Shown here: positions 1-6,750 of the stretch, one piece after another
How positions within the stretch are numbered: position 1 is the first letter of the stretch
How the letters are laid out: each line of letters begins with the position of its first letter
Source of the DNA: Lachnospiraceae bacterium UBA3645
GTDB lineage: Bacteria; Bacillota; Clostridia; Lachnospirales; Lachnospiraceae
Direction of reading: 5' to 3'
Length of the DNA stretch: 10,211 nt
Assembly: GCA_002373555.1 (NCBI GenBank)
Contig: DFKM01000117.1
Coordinates: 1-10,211 of the forward strand
Made by a program: the position numbers and the translations under genes
The notes under the pieces: generated by a model
Told to the model about the DNA's origin: nothing
What the model saw: only the letters and a program-made list of their open reading frames with translations
Databases searched by the model: none

Positions 1-702
1 AACCGCGATATCGAGATCTTCCCGGTCCTCCGCGAGATCTTCAAGGGAATCTACGGGGAAAGCCCGTACAAGTCTCCGACCGATATGGGCGTCAATATGG
101 CCGGCAACTGCATTATCGATGATGAAGCCTGCCGCGATGCCTCGAAGCAGGAGATCATCCGCAGATACTATCAGACGCTGATCAAGATCGCGAGAGGCAA
201 GGCGCCGGAATCCGAGGCGCAGAAGATCGAACTGCTCATGCACAAGGCCGGCATCAAAAAGACCGACAGAACCGTCGTCGCTGCTGCGCTGGACCGCGAG
301 GAGAAGACCGGCGAGGAGGCTGCCGCGATGGAGCTGACCGACGGTACGATCGTGACCGGCGGCACCAGCGATCTTCTGGGCGCCTGCTCGGCGCTGCTGA
401 TCAATGCGCTGAAATACTATGCCGGGATCGATAAGAAAGTGAAGCTGATCACGCCCGGCGTGATCGGACCGATCCAGAAGCTGAAGACCGAATATCTTGG
501 CAGCAGGAACCCGAGACTGCATATGGAGGAAGTGCTGATCGCGCTTTCCGCCAGTTCGATCACGAACGGCATGGCGGATTATACGCTGCAGCAGATCCCG
601 AAGCTGCGCGGTGCCCAGGTGCATACGACAGTCATGCTTTCGGAAACGGACGAGCGTACCTTCCAGCGCCTCGGCGTCATGCTGACCTCCGAACCGAAAT
701 AA
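1..702 (+). CDS. UPF0371 / DUF1846 family protein, 3' part only
   Basis: The reading frame is open from the first base, so the gene is cut by the left edge and 233 C-terminal residues remain. The first in-frame ATG (base 85) is internal, because the residues before it (for example GESPYKSPTDMGVNM) read as conserved family sequence. I recognise it as the UPF0371/DUF1846 family, usually about 500 residues, soluble, and without a firmly assigned function. Visible landmarks are this SPTDMGVNM stretch, the following DDEACRDASKQEIIRRYY segment, and a GGTSDLLGACSALLINALK stretch that could line a ligand pocket (inference). No membrane segment is seen. It ends one base before the tadA start, so the two genes are probably cotranscribed. 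Family call confident; function unknown. Confidence 0.88.
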   Translation, partial: NRDIEIFPVLREIFKGIYGESPYKSPTDMGVNMAGNCIIDDEACRDASKQEIIRRYYQTLIKIARGKAPESEAQKIELLMHKAGIKKTDRTVVAAALDREEKTGEEAAAMELTDGTIVTGGTSDLLGACSALLINALKYYAGIDKKVKLITPGVIGPIQKLKTEYLGSRNPRLHMEEVLIALSASSITNGMADYTLQQIPKLRGAQVHTTVMLSETDERTFQRLGVMLTSEPK

Positions 703-703
703 C

Positions 704-1207
704 ATGGATACCGACATCAAATACATGCGTGCTGCGCTGAAGGAGGCTGCCAAAGCCGCCCTCATCGGCGAAGTCCCCATCGGGTGCGTCATCGTCTGTG
801 ACGGGAAGATCGTGGGCCGCGGCTACAACAGGCGCAACACAAAACATACCACCCTGGCGCACGCGGAGCTGATCGCGATCGACAAGGCCAGCCGGAAACT
901 CGGCGACTGGCGGCTGGAGGGGTGTACGCTTTACGTAACGCTTGAACCGTGCCAGATGTGTTCCGGTGCGATCGTGCAGTCGCGCATCGACCGCGTTGTG
1001 GTCGGCACGATGAATCCGAAGGCCGGCTGTGCCGGTTCGATCCTGAACATCCTGCAGGATGACCGTTTCAATCATCAGGTGGAACTGACGACCGGCATCC
1101 TGAAGGAAGAGTGCACTGCGGTTCTGCAGGACTTCTTCGTGAATCTGAGAGCCAGGAACAAGGCGGCGCGTATGGCTGAAAAAGCCGAAAAGGGCGAAAA
1201 TCCGTGA
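704..1207 (+). CDS. tadA: tRNA-specific adenosine-34 deaminase TadA
   Basis: This 167-residue protein is a cytidine-deaminase-fold enzyme that converts wobble adenosine-34 to inosine, classically in tRNA-Arg(ACG). Zinc ligands are visible as H53 in the HAE motif and C83 and C86 in PCQMC; E55 of HAE is the proton shuttle. The N-terminus (MRAALKEAAKAALIGEVPIG at residues 8 to 27) and the length fit bacterial TadA. The first ATG was chosen because family members normally have a few residues before the MRxALxEA helix. No clear Shine-Dalgarno sequence precedes it, and the upstream stop codon is one base away, so translation is probably coupled to the UPF0371 gene. The C-terminus is Lys/Arg/Glu-rich. 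A perfect hairpin follows the stop. A tRNA-Pro with anticodon AGG at the other end of the window is a possible extra substrate (inference). Confidence 0.96.
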   Translation: MDTDIKYMRAALKEAAKAALIGEVPIGCVIVCDGKIVGRGYNRRNTKHTTLAHAELIAIDKASRKLGDWRLEGCTLYVTLEPCQMCSGAIVQSRIDRVVVGTMNPKAGCAGSILNILQDDRFNHQVELTTGILKEECTAVLQDFFVNLRARNKAARMAEKAEKGENP

Positions 1208-1214
1208 TCTTAGG

Positions 1215-1249
1215 AATACCCCGTTTCTCCAAGAACGGGGTATTGCTTT
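1215..1249 (+). terminator. Terminator-like hairpin after tadA
   Basis: An 11-bp perfect stem (1215-1225 with 1234-1244) encloses an 8-base loop and begins 7 bases after the tadA stop. The stem has a GC core (CCCC/GGGG). The downstream T tract is poor (GCTTTG), so termination may be incomplete. Confidence 0.75.
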
Positions 1250-1277
1250 GCCGGCATGACAGGATTCATACTATGAA
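1248..1277 (+). promoter_or_regulatory. Weak candidate promoter overlapping a palindrome
   Basis: TTGCCG (1248-1253) and TATGAA (1272-1277) are separated by 18 bases; each matches four of six sigma-A consensus positions. The -10 hexamer lies inside the palindrome at 1264-1278, as expected for a repressor-controlled promoter. Matches this weak occur by chance, so this is tentative. Confidence 0.28.
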
Positions 1278-1278
1278 T
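1264..1278. repeat. Perfect 15-base palindrome, operator-like
   Basis: ATTCATA, a central C, then TATGAAT: two perfect 7-base half-sites around one base. The 1-base centre cannot make a normal RNA hairpin loop, so a binding site for a dimeric DNA-binding protein is more likely than RNA structure. The protein is not known from this window. Confidence 0.5.
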
Positions 1279-1283
1279 ATCGT

Positions 1284-1464
1284 TTTGGCGGGATAATCCG
1301 AATATCTGGCGAGATTATACATAGAAGAATTTTTAACGAACAGATAGAATACGGTTCGTACCAAATGACATTATCTAATTTTTCGATAAAGCAGATGGTT
1401 TTCATCTGCACCTTTCTTCTCCTTAAAAAGGCGGCACTCTTCCCCGGGGTGCCGCTGCTTTTTT
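1284..1464 (+). ncRNA. Candidate small structured RNA of unknown class
   Basis: Between the tadA terminator and the ATPase promoter lie four successive hairpins: 1293-1300 with 1310-1318 (8 bp, one bulged A), 1336-1341 with 1354-1359 (6 bp), 1391-1397 with 1403-1409 (7 bp, loop GTTTT), and the terminator stem at 1431-1455 followed by six T. No open frame ends inside the interval in a gene-like way. Together with the weak promoter and palindrome upstream this resembles an independent short transcript. It matched no class I know (SRP RNA, tmRNA, T-box, yybP-ykoY). The 5' end is inferred from the weak promoter. Confidence 0.3.
1431..1464 (+). terminator. Intrinsic terminator upstream of the ATPase gene
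   Basis: A 7-bp GC-rich stem, GCGGCAC (1431-1437) with GTGCCGC (1449-1455), is followed by TGC and six T (1459-1464). It lies before the ATPase promoter, so it ends an upstream transcript rather than a known gene. Confidence 0.75.
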
Positions 1465-1499
1465 ATACAGCTGCGGGAGGATGGATACATACCCGCCTC

Positions 1500-1528
1500 T
1501 TGCATCTGCGGCGGATTAAAAGTACAAT
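1500..1528 (+). promoter_or_regulatory. Sigma-A-type promoter for the P-type ATPase gene
   Basis: TTGCAT (1500-1505) and TACAAT (1523-1528) are separated by exactly 17 bases. The -10 element matches five of six positions; the -35 element is weaker. It would give a leader of about 70 bases before the ATG at 1607. Confidence 0.6.
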
Positions 1529-1573
1529 AAAGGGCAGTGCATCCGAAGACAGAACGAATTTCAGTGGGAAACC

Positions 1574-1594
1574 GTTCCGCGCTGACTGCGGAAC
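1574..1594 (+). promoter_or_regulatory. Hairpin in the ATPase 5' UTR
   Basis: GTTCCGC (1574-1580) pairs perfectly with GCGGAAC (1588-1594) around a 7-base loop, ending 12 bases before the start codon. It occupies the place where a Shine-Dalgarno sequence would be expected, and no good one is seen. There is no T run, so it is not a terminator. A role in translation control is an inference. Confidence 0.4.
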
Positions 1595-1606
1595 CGATGA
1601 ATCTAT

Positions 1607-4216
1607 ATGGCTGGTAAAAGAAAGAAAAACAAAACCTTAAAGCAGAATCTTCCGAAGAGCCAGAGAGTCTATATTCCGGACATCTATGTGGATCCGAAAT
1701 ACGGGCTCACCGGCGATCAGATCCGGGAGCGCGAGCGGGGCGGCTTTGTGAACGTTCCGGTCGACCCGGGCACCCGCACGGTCAAACAGATCATCCTGAG
1801 CAATACGCTCACCTATTTCAACATGATCTTCGTGATCCTGGCGGTCCTTCTCCTGATCGTCGGATCCTACCGCGACATGCTCTTTATGGGCGTGATCGTG
1901 ACCAACACGCTGATCGGAATCATTCAGGAGATCCGTTCGAAAAAAGTGCTGGACGATCTGAAGATCATGGGCGCGGCAAAGATCACGGCGGTCCGGGAGG
2001 GAAAGAAGACGGAAGTCCTGACCGATTCCCTGGTGCTCGATGATATCGTGATCCTGAAGGCCGGCGCACAGATCCCGGCGGACGCCGTCGTCGTAAACGG
2101 CAGCATTCATGTCAATGAAGCGCTCCTGACCGGTGAATCCGATGAGATCGAGAAGACGAGGGGAAGCCGGCTGCTCTCCGGCAGCTTCGTCGTATCCGGC
2201 ACCTGCCTTGCGAAGCTGACCGCGGTCGGAGAGGATTCCTATATTTCCAAGCTGACGCTCAAAGCCACCAAACAGACTGTGAAGGAGCAGTCGGAGATGA
2301 TCCGCGCGCTGGACCGCCTGGTCAAGATCGTCGGCGTGATCATCATTCCCATCGGCGGCCTGCTGTTCTATCAGCAGTATTTCATGGTCGGCGCCACATT
2401 CCGCGACAGCATTACCGGCATGGTCGCTGCCGTGATCGGCATGATCCCGGAAGGGCTGTATCTGACGGCCAGCCTGGCGCTGGCTGTATCGGCGATGCGT
2501 CTGGCAACGAAGAAAGTGCTGATCCATGACATGAAGAGCATGGAGACGCTGGCCAGAGTCACGGTGCTGTGCGTTGATAAGACCGGAACGATCACGGAAG
2601 ATCATATGGAGGTCAAGGATCTCATTACCGATATCAAGACGCCCGGCACGCTGGAGAAGATCCCGGAGCAGGTCGGCACGGTCCTGCAGAAAGGCAAGGC
2701 ACAGCTGAAGGCGGTCGCAAAAGATGTGGACGCCGCAAAAACGATCACTGCCGATCCGGACTTTGAAGATGTCCTGAAGCTGGATGATGCGGAAACGCAG
2801 GAGACCTTCATGAAAGCCGGCAGCGGGACCGGACATCCGGTCAACAAGGAGATCAAACAGCTGCTTTCCGATTTTGCGCAGAATATGCCTGCGGACAATG
2901 CGACGATGCGGGCAATGAAGGAATACTTTACCGACACCACAGGCAGAAAGCCGGAGAAAGTGGTTCCCTTCTCGTCCAGAGTCAAGTATTCCGGCGCTGT
3001 TTTCGGCGGTGTCAATTACGTTCTCGGCGCGCCCGAATATCTTCTGGGCGATGATTACGAACTGTATCAGGAAAATATCGAGAGCCACGGGGAGAGCGGC
3101 TACAGAGTCCTTGCATTCGGACGCTATGACGGCGAACTGAACGGCGAACTGCTGGACCGCCCGGTCAGACTGCTGGGCACGGTCCTGCTGGCGAACCGCG
3201 TGAGAGCCGGCGCAGCGAAGACGTTCCGGTATTTTGCAGAACGGGAAGTGGCGGTGAAGGTCATCTCCGGAGACAACCCCGTCAGCGTTTCCTCGATCGC
3301 GATGGAAGCAGGCATTGCCGGCGCGGAGGATTACGTGGACGCGACGACGCTGAAAACGGATGCCGAGATCGCCGCAGCCGTCAAGCGCTATACGGTCTTC
3401 GGGCGCGTGACACCGGAGCAGAAGCGCCGGTTCGTCAAGGCGCTGAAGGATATGGGCGAGACCGTCGCGATGACAGGAGACGGCGTGAACGATGTCCTGG
3501 CGCTGAAGGATGCGGACTGCTCGATCGCCATGGCCTCCGGTTCGGAGGCGGCTTCGCAGGTCGCCCAGCTGGTGCTCATGGATTCGGATTTCTCCAGGAT
3601 GCCGAACGTGGTGCTGGAGGGACGGCGGGTCGTCAACAACATCGAACGCACGGCCAGCCTTTTCCTCGTCAAGAACATATTCTCACTGCTGCTTTCGGTC
3701 TTCTCCGTGATCCTGGTCATGGACTATCCGTTAAAGGCTGCGCAGGTCTCGCTGATCAGCATGTTCACGATCGGCATACCGGCATTCCTGCTGTCGCAGG
3801 AGCCCAACAAAGACCCGATCAAGGGAAAATTCCTGACGAACGTGTTCCTGCGGGCGCTCCCGGCGGGCCTGACCGACTTCGCCGTGGTGCTGGCGCTGAC
3901 GCTTTTCGCCATGGAATTCAATGTGGATAATGAGAGCATGTCGACAGCCTGCACGCTGCTCGTGGCGATGGTCGGTTTCATGATCATGTACCGGATCATG
4001 AAGCCCATGACGAAGCTGCACTGGGCGATCTGGCTGTCCATGGTCGCCGGACTTGTTTTCTGCCTGTTCAACCTGCGGTGGTTCTTCTCGATCACCTCGG
4101 TGACCAAGCAGATCGCCATGCTGATGATCGTCTTTGCGATCATCGCGGAACCGATGATGCGGTATCTGGGCATCTTTGCGGAATGGCTTCTGAAGAAGCT
4201 CACCGAACGGCGCTGA
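1607..4216 (+). CDS. CtpE-like cation-transporting P-type ATPase
   Basis: This 869-residue membrane pump uses ATP through an aspartyl-phosphate intermediate. Visible are the actuator-domain TGES (T175-S178), M4 motif PEGL (P281-L284), phosphorylation motif DKTGT with D324, the N-domain GAPE (474-477), SGDN (554-557) and TGDGVND (623-629). Hydrophobic segments lie at about 70-110, 240-300 and 680-860. The PEGL-to-DKTGT spacing and M6 segment ending SQEPN resemble mycobacterial CtpE, a calcium transporter, so calcium is the best guess but is not proven. Two features stand out: a Lys-rich N-terminal tail and a polar stretch at about 344-409 in the N-domain. The ATG is the earliest possible start, since an in-frame TGA lies at 1598-1600; no strong Shine-Dalgarno is seen. 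It appears monocistronic, with its own promoter upstream and the HU promoter downstream. Confidence 0.93.
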   Translation: MAGKRKKNKTLKQNLPKSQRVYIPDIYVDPKYGLTGDQIRERERGGFVNVPVDPGTRTVKQIILSNTLTYFNMIFVILAVLLLIVGSYRDMLFMGVIVTNTLIGIIQEIRSKKVLDDLKIMGAAKITAVREGKKTEVLTDSLVLDDIVILKAGAQIPADAVVVNGSIHVNEALLTGESDEIEKTRGSRLLSGSFVVSGTCLAKLTAVGEDSYISKLTLKATKQTVKEQSEMIRALDRLVKIVGVIIIPIGGLLFYQQYFMVGATFRDSITGMVAAVIGMIPEGLYLTASLALAVSAMRLATKKVLIHDMKSMETLARVTVLCVDKTGTITEDHMEVKDLITDIKTPGTLEKIPEQVGTVLQKGKAQLKAVAKDVDAAKTITADPDFEDVLKLDDAETQETFMKAGSGTGHPVNKEIKQLLSDFAQNMPADNATMRAMKEYFTDTTGRKPEKVVPFSSRVKYSGAVFGGVNYVLGAPEYLLGDDYELYQENIESHGESGYRVLAFGRYDGELNGELLDRPVRLLGTVLLANRVRAGAAKTFRYFAEREVAVKVISGDNPVSVSSIAMEAGIAGAEDYVDATTLKTDAEIAAAVKRYTVFGRVTPEQKRRFVKALKDMGETVAMTGDGVNDVLALKDADCSIAMASGSEAASQVAQLVLMDSDFSRMPNVVLEGRRVVNNIERTASLFLVKNIFSLLLSVFSVILVMDYPLKAAQVSLISMFTIGIPAFLLSQEPNKDPIKGKFLTNVFLRALPAGLTDFAVVLALTLFAMEFNVDNESMSTACTLLVAMVGFMIMYRIMKPMTKLHWAIWLSMVAGLVFCLFNLRWFFSITSVTKQIAMLMIVFAIIAEPMMRYLGIFAEWLLKKLTERR

Positions 4217-4255
4217 TAAAAACCCACTTTTGGTGACTTTATCGCATATATTTCC

Positions 4256-4284
4256 TTGACAAAAACCCCTTTAGAGATTATCAT
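4256..4284 (+). promoter_or_regulatory. Strong sigma-A promoter for the HU gene
   Basis: A perfect TTGACA (4256-4261), a 17-base spacer and TATCAT (4279-4284, five of six). It lies in an AT-rich gap after the ATPase stop and gives a leader of about 40 bases, as expected for an abundant protein. Confidence 0.88.
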
Positions 4285-4328
4285 TTCATAGGATTTGAGC
4301 AAGAAACAAATTCAGGAGGACAATTACT

Positions 4329-4604
4329 ATGAATAAAATGGAACTTGTAGCAGCTGTCGCCGAGAAGGCGGAGATCTCCAAAAAGGATGCTGACAAGGCT
4401 GTTAAGGCTCTTACAGATGTTATTGCAGAAGAACTTAAAGCCGGCGGAAAGGTTCAGTTAGTCGGATTCGGAACCTTCGAGACCAGCGCCAGAGAGGCCA
4501 GAGAGGGCAGAAATCCCCGCACAGGCGAGAGCATGAGCATTCCGGCAAGCCGTATGCCCAAGTTCAAAGCAGGCAAGGCTCTGAAGGATATGGTAAACGA
4601 ATAA
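4329..4604 (+). CDS. hup: DNA-binding protein HU
   Basis: At 91 residues this is full length for the HU/IHF family, a small dimeric nucleoid protein that bends DNA non-specifically. The N-terminal helices (MNKMELVAAVAEKAEISKKD) and the beta-arm signature GRNPRTGE, followed by IPASRMPKFKAGKALK, are diagnostic; the arm Pro inserts into the minor groove in known structures. AGGAGGA (4314-4320) sits 8 bases before the ATG. The gene has its own promoter and terminator. Its codons are more AT-rich at third positions (GTT, CTT, GCT, ACA) than in the neighbouring ATPase and ABC genes, in line with high expression. An HU gene beside an rqcP/yabO gene is a familiar order in Bacillota. HU is favoured over IHF by the phylum. 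Confidence 0.97.
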   Translation: MNKMELVAAVAEKAEISKKDADKAVKALTDVIAEELKAGGKVQLVGFGTFETSAREAREGRNPRTGESMSIPASRMPKFKAGKALKDMVNE

Positions 4605-4612
4605 GAAGAACG

Positions 4613-4640
4613 AAACCGGCCGGAAGGCCGGTTTTCCTTT
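4613..4640 (+). terminator. Terminator after HU
   Basis: A 9-bp perfect stem (4613-4621 with 4626-4634) with a GGAA loop, starting 8 bases after the HU stop and followed by a T-rich tail (TTCCTTT). It probably reduces rather than abolishes transcription into rqcP, because I see no good promoter between it and rqcP. Confidence 0.85.
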
Positions 4641-4654
4641 ATCAGGGGGTAAGC

Positions 4655-4894
4655 ATGAGACTTGACAAATACCTGAAGGTATCCAGGATCATCAAGAGAA
4701 GGACCGTCGCCAACGAAGCCTGCGATGCCGGCAGAGTGCTGGTGAACGGAAAGGCGGCCAGAGCTTCGTATGACGTGAAGATCGGGGATGTGATCGAGAT
4801 CGCCTTCGGGAACCGCACGGTGAAGGCCGAAGTGCTGGAGATCAAAGAATCTCCGAAGAAGGACGAGACGGCGGAGATGTTCCGGTATATCTGA
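4655..4894 (+). CDS. rqcP: RqcP-type S4-domain RNA-binding protein
   Basis: The 79-residue protein is almost entirely one S4 RNA-binding domain. It begins MRLDKYLKVSRIIKRRTVAN, closely matching the start of Bacillus YabO/RqcP, and has the S4 core GRVLVNGKAARASYDVKIGD at about 29-48. In Bacillus, RqcP works with RqcH on stalled 50S subunits to add alanine tails to unfinished chains, marking them for degradation. It also resembles Hsp15, but length and HU neighbourhood favour RqcP. An AGGGGG ribosome site (4644-4649) lies 5 bases before the ATG. Only 23 bases separate its stop from the ABC exporter start, so the three downstream genes may form one transcript that relies partly on read-through from HU. 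No yabP, yabQ or divIC follows, unlike in Bacillus. Confidence 0.9.
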   Translation: MRLDKYLKVSRIIKRRTVANEACDAGRVLVNGKAARASYDVKIGDVIEIAFGNRTVKAEVLEIKESPKKDETAEMFRYI

Positions 4895-4905
4895 ACCGGG
4901 GCGGA

Positions 4906-4912
4906 AAGGAGG
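4906..4912 (+). promoter_or_regulatory. Ribosome binding site fixing a GTG start
   Basis: A perfect AAGGAGG lies 5 bases upstream of GTG 4918, and no in-frame ATG is placed as well. This decides the start of the first ABC half-transporter. Confidence 0.85.
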
Positions 4913-4917
4913 GCTTC

Positions 4918-6750
4918 GTGAAAGAAGGAAAGTATACAAAAACATCCATGCTGATGCGTTTCCTTGACGGAAGCCTTCATTTTTTTGTGATCAGCATTAT
5001 CGCTTCCGCAGTCGTGGCCGGGATCGACATGGTGACGCCCCAGATCATCCGGATCGTGGTCGATTACTGTCTGATGGGCGACACGGGTACGCTGCCTGCG
5101 TTCGTGGTGTCCGCGCTGGAAGCTTTCGGCGGCAGGGCCGTCCTGTCTGAAAAACTCTGGATCGCTGCGGCGGCCGTAGCGGTTCTGGCGGCCGTGTCCG
5201 CCGTATTCCGGTATCTGAACACCTATCTGAATACCAAGGGGACGGAGCGGATGGTGAAGACAGCCCGGGATCTGCTTTATGAACATATCGAATCGCTGCC
5301 GTTTTCCTGGCACAGCGACAACCAGACCGGCGATATCATCCAGCGGTGCACGTCCGACATGCAGACGGTCCGCGAATTCGTCTCGGAGCAGCTCGTGCAG
5401 GTCATCCGGATCGTCATCCTGATCGTCTTTTCGGTGGTCTTCATGCTGCTCATGAGCGTCCGGCTCTCGGTCGTCGTATTCCTGTCCGTGCCGGTCCTTG
5501 TGGGCTATTCGTATTATTTCTACTTTAAGATCGGTCATCTGTTCCTGGAATGCGACGAGAATGAAGGCGTGCTTTCCACGATCGCGCAGGAGAATCTGAC
5601 CGGCGTCCGGGTCGTCCGCGCCTTCGGAAGAGAAGAGTATGAACGCGAGCGGTTCCGGAAACAGAACCATAAATATACCGATGCATGGATGTCGCTCTGC
5701 CGGATCCTGTCCGTCTACTGGGCTTCCGGCGATCTGCTGATGTTCGTGCAGATCATGCTGATCGTCGTGATCGGGACAGTCCTGTGCGTTCACGGACAGC
5801 TGACGGCCGGCGCGCTGATCGCCTTCGTCTCCTACAACAACCAGCTGATCTGGCCTGTCCGGCGTCTCGGGCGGATGCTCTCCGAAATGAGCAAGGCCGG
5901 CGTTTCCATGGACAGACTGCTGTACATCCTCAATTCCGGGGAGGAAACATGGGAAGGCACGGCGGAGCCGGATATGCACGGCGATATCGTTTTCCATGAC
6001 GTCAGCTTCGGATACAATGAAAGCAAGGAGATCATCAGGGATCTGTCGCTGACGATCCCGGGCGGCAGCACAGTCGGTGTGCTCGGCATGACGGGCAGCG
6101 GAAAATCCACGCTCATGTATCTGCTGAACGGCCTGTATACGCCGGATGCCGGAAGGATCACGATCGGCGGAAACGATATCCGGGACATTTCGCTGCCGTG
6201 GCTTCGGAAAAATATCGGCATCGTTCTGCAGGAACCGTTCCTGTTCTCCAGGACGCTGGAAGAGAATATCGCGCTGGCGGTCGAGACGGATCATGAAAAT
6301 GTCCGGCGCGCGGCAGGGATAGCCGCGCTGGATGACAGCGTCAGCAGATTTGCCAAGGGATACGATACGATGGTGGGCGAACGCGGCGTCACGCTTTCAG
6401 GCGGGCAGAAGCAGCGTGCAGCCATCGCGCGGATGCTGGTGCAGGATCCGCCGGTCATGATTTTTGACGATTCGCTTTCCGCGGTCGATGCGGAAACGGA
6501 TGCCGTGATCAGAAAACGTCTCTCGTGGATCATGGGCGGCCGGACGGTCATCCTCATCTCGCACAGGATCTCCACGCTGAAGGATGCCGACCGGATCGTG
6601 GTGCTGGACGAAGGGCGGATCGCCGAGTCCGGTACGCATGAGGAACTGCTGCGGGCCGGCGGCCTGTACAGCAGGATCTGGTCGATCCAGAATCCGGAAG
6701 GGGAGCCGGCTGCTGCCGGCAGGACCGCGGCGGAAGGGGGGCTTTCGTAA
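4918..6750 (+). CDS. Heterodimeric ABC exporter, subunit with degenerate ATP site
   Basis: A 610-residue half-transporter: six-helix membrane domain (about 1-330) followed by an ATPase domain. Walker A is GMTGSGKST (390-398, K396), the Q-loop lies in IVLQEPFLFS, the signature is canonical LSGGQ (493-497), and the switch His is H549. In Walker B the catalytic Glu is replaced by Asp (IFDDS, D517 then D518), a hallmark of the degenerate-site subunit in pairs such as BmrC or TM287. Its partner overlaps its stop codon by one base. Such exporters pump drugs, lipids or peptides outward; the substrate cannot be told here. The start is GTG with a perfect ribosome site. The C-terminal tail after about residue 590 is Ala/Gly/Glu-rich and probably disordered. 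Confidence 0.93.
   Translation: MKEGKYTKTSMLMRFLDGSLHFFVISIIASAVVAGIDMVTPQIIRIVVDYCLMGDTGTLPAFVVSALEAFGGRAVLSEKLWIAAAAVAVLAAVSAVFRYLNTYLNTKGTERMVKTARDLLYEHIESLPFSWHSDNQTGDIIQRCTSDMQTVREFVSEQLVQVIRIVILIVFSVVFMLLMSVRLSVVVFLSVPVLVGYSYYFYFKIGHLFLECDENEGVLSTIAQENLTGVRVVRAFGREEYERERFRKQNHKYTDAWMSLCRILSVYWASGDLLMFVQIMLIVVIGTVLCVHGQLTAGALIAFVSYNNQLIWPVRRLGRMLSEMSKAGVSMDRLLYILNSGEETWEGTAEPDMHGDIVFHDVSFGYNESKEIIRDLSLTIPGGSTVGVLGMTGSGKSTLMYLLNGLYTPDAGRITIGGNDIRDISLPWLRKNIGIVLQEPFLFSRTLEENIALAVETDHENVRRAAGIAALDDSVSRFAKGYDTMVGERGVTLSGGQKQRAAIARMLVQDPPVMIFDDSLSAVDAETDAVIRKRLSWIMGGRTVILISHRISTLKDADRIVVLDEGRIAESGTHEELLRAGGLYSRIWSIQNPEGEPAAAGRTAAEGGLS

Larger units (their letters stand above)
1208..1606 (+). 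other. 399-base region without a convincing protein gene
   Basis: In order it holds the tadA terminator, a perfect 15-base palindrome (1264-1278), three further hairpins (1293-1318, 1336-1359, 1391-1409), a strong terminator ending at 1464, a promoter (1500-1528) and a 5' UTR hairpin (1574-1594). The only long frame, starting at ATG 1365, runs straight through the terminator and the promoter and has no recognisable composition, so I do not call it a gene. The SRP RNA often found near tadA in Bacillota was looked for and not seen. Confidence 0.7.

Noticed and set aside
1290..1400. Partial resemblance to a purine riboswitch (ATAATC followed by an ATATCTGG loop)
   Set aside because: The conserved TTTCTACC junction and the third stem are missing, and ATAATC is better explained as an arm of the hairpin with GATTAT.
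1250..1606. SRP RNA or yybP-ykoY (manganese) riboswitch, expected near tadA or before a cation ATPase
   Set aside because: The SRP GGAAGGAAGCAGC-like core and the conserved yybP-ykoY junctions are absent.
1365..1640. A 91-codon frame between tadA and the ATPase
   Set aside because: It crosses a strong terminator and the ATPase promoter, overlaps the ATPase start, lacks a ribosome site and resembles no family I know.
4214..4250. Possible terminator after the ATPase (GATAAA pairing with TTTATC)
   Set aside because: The stem is AT-only, the inner pairing is broken and there is no T tract after it.
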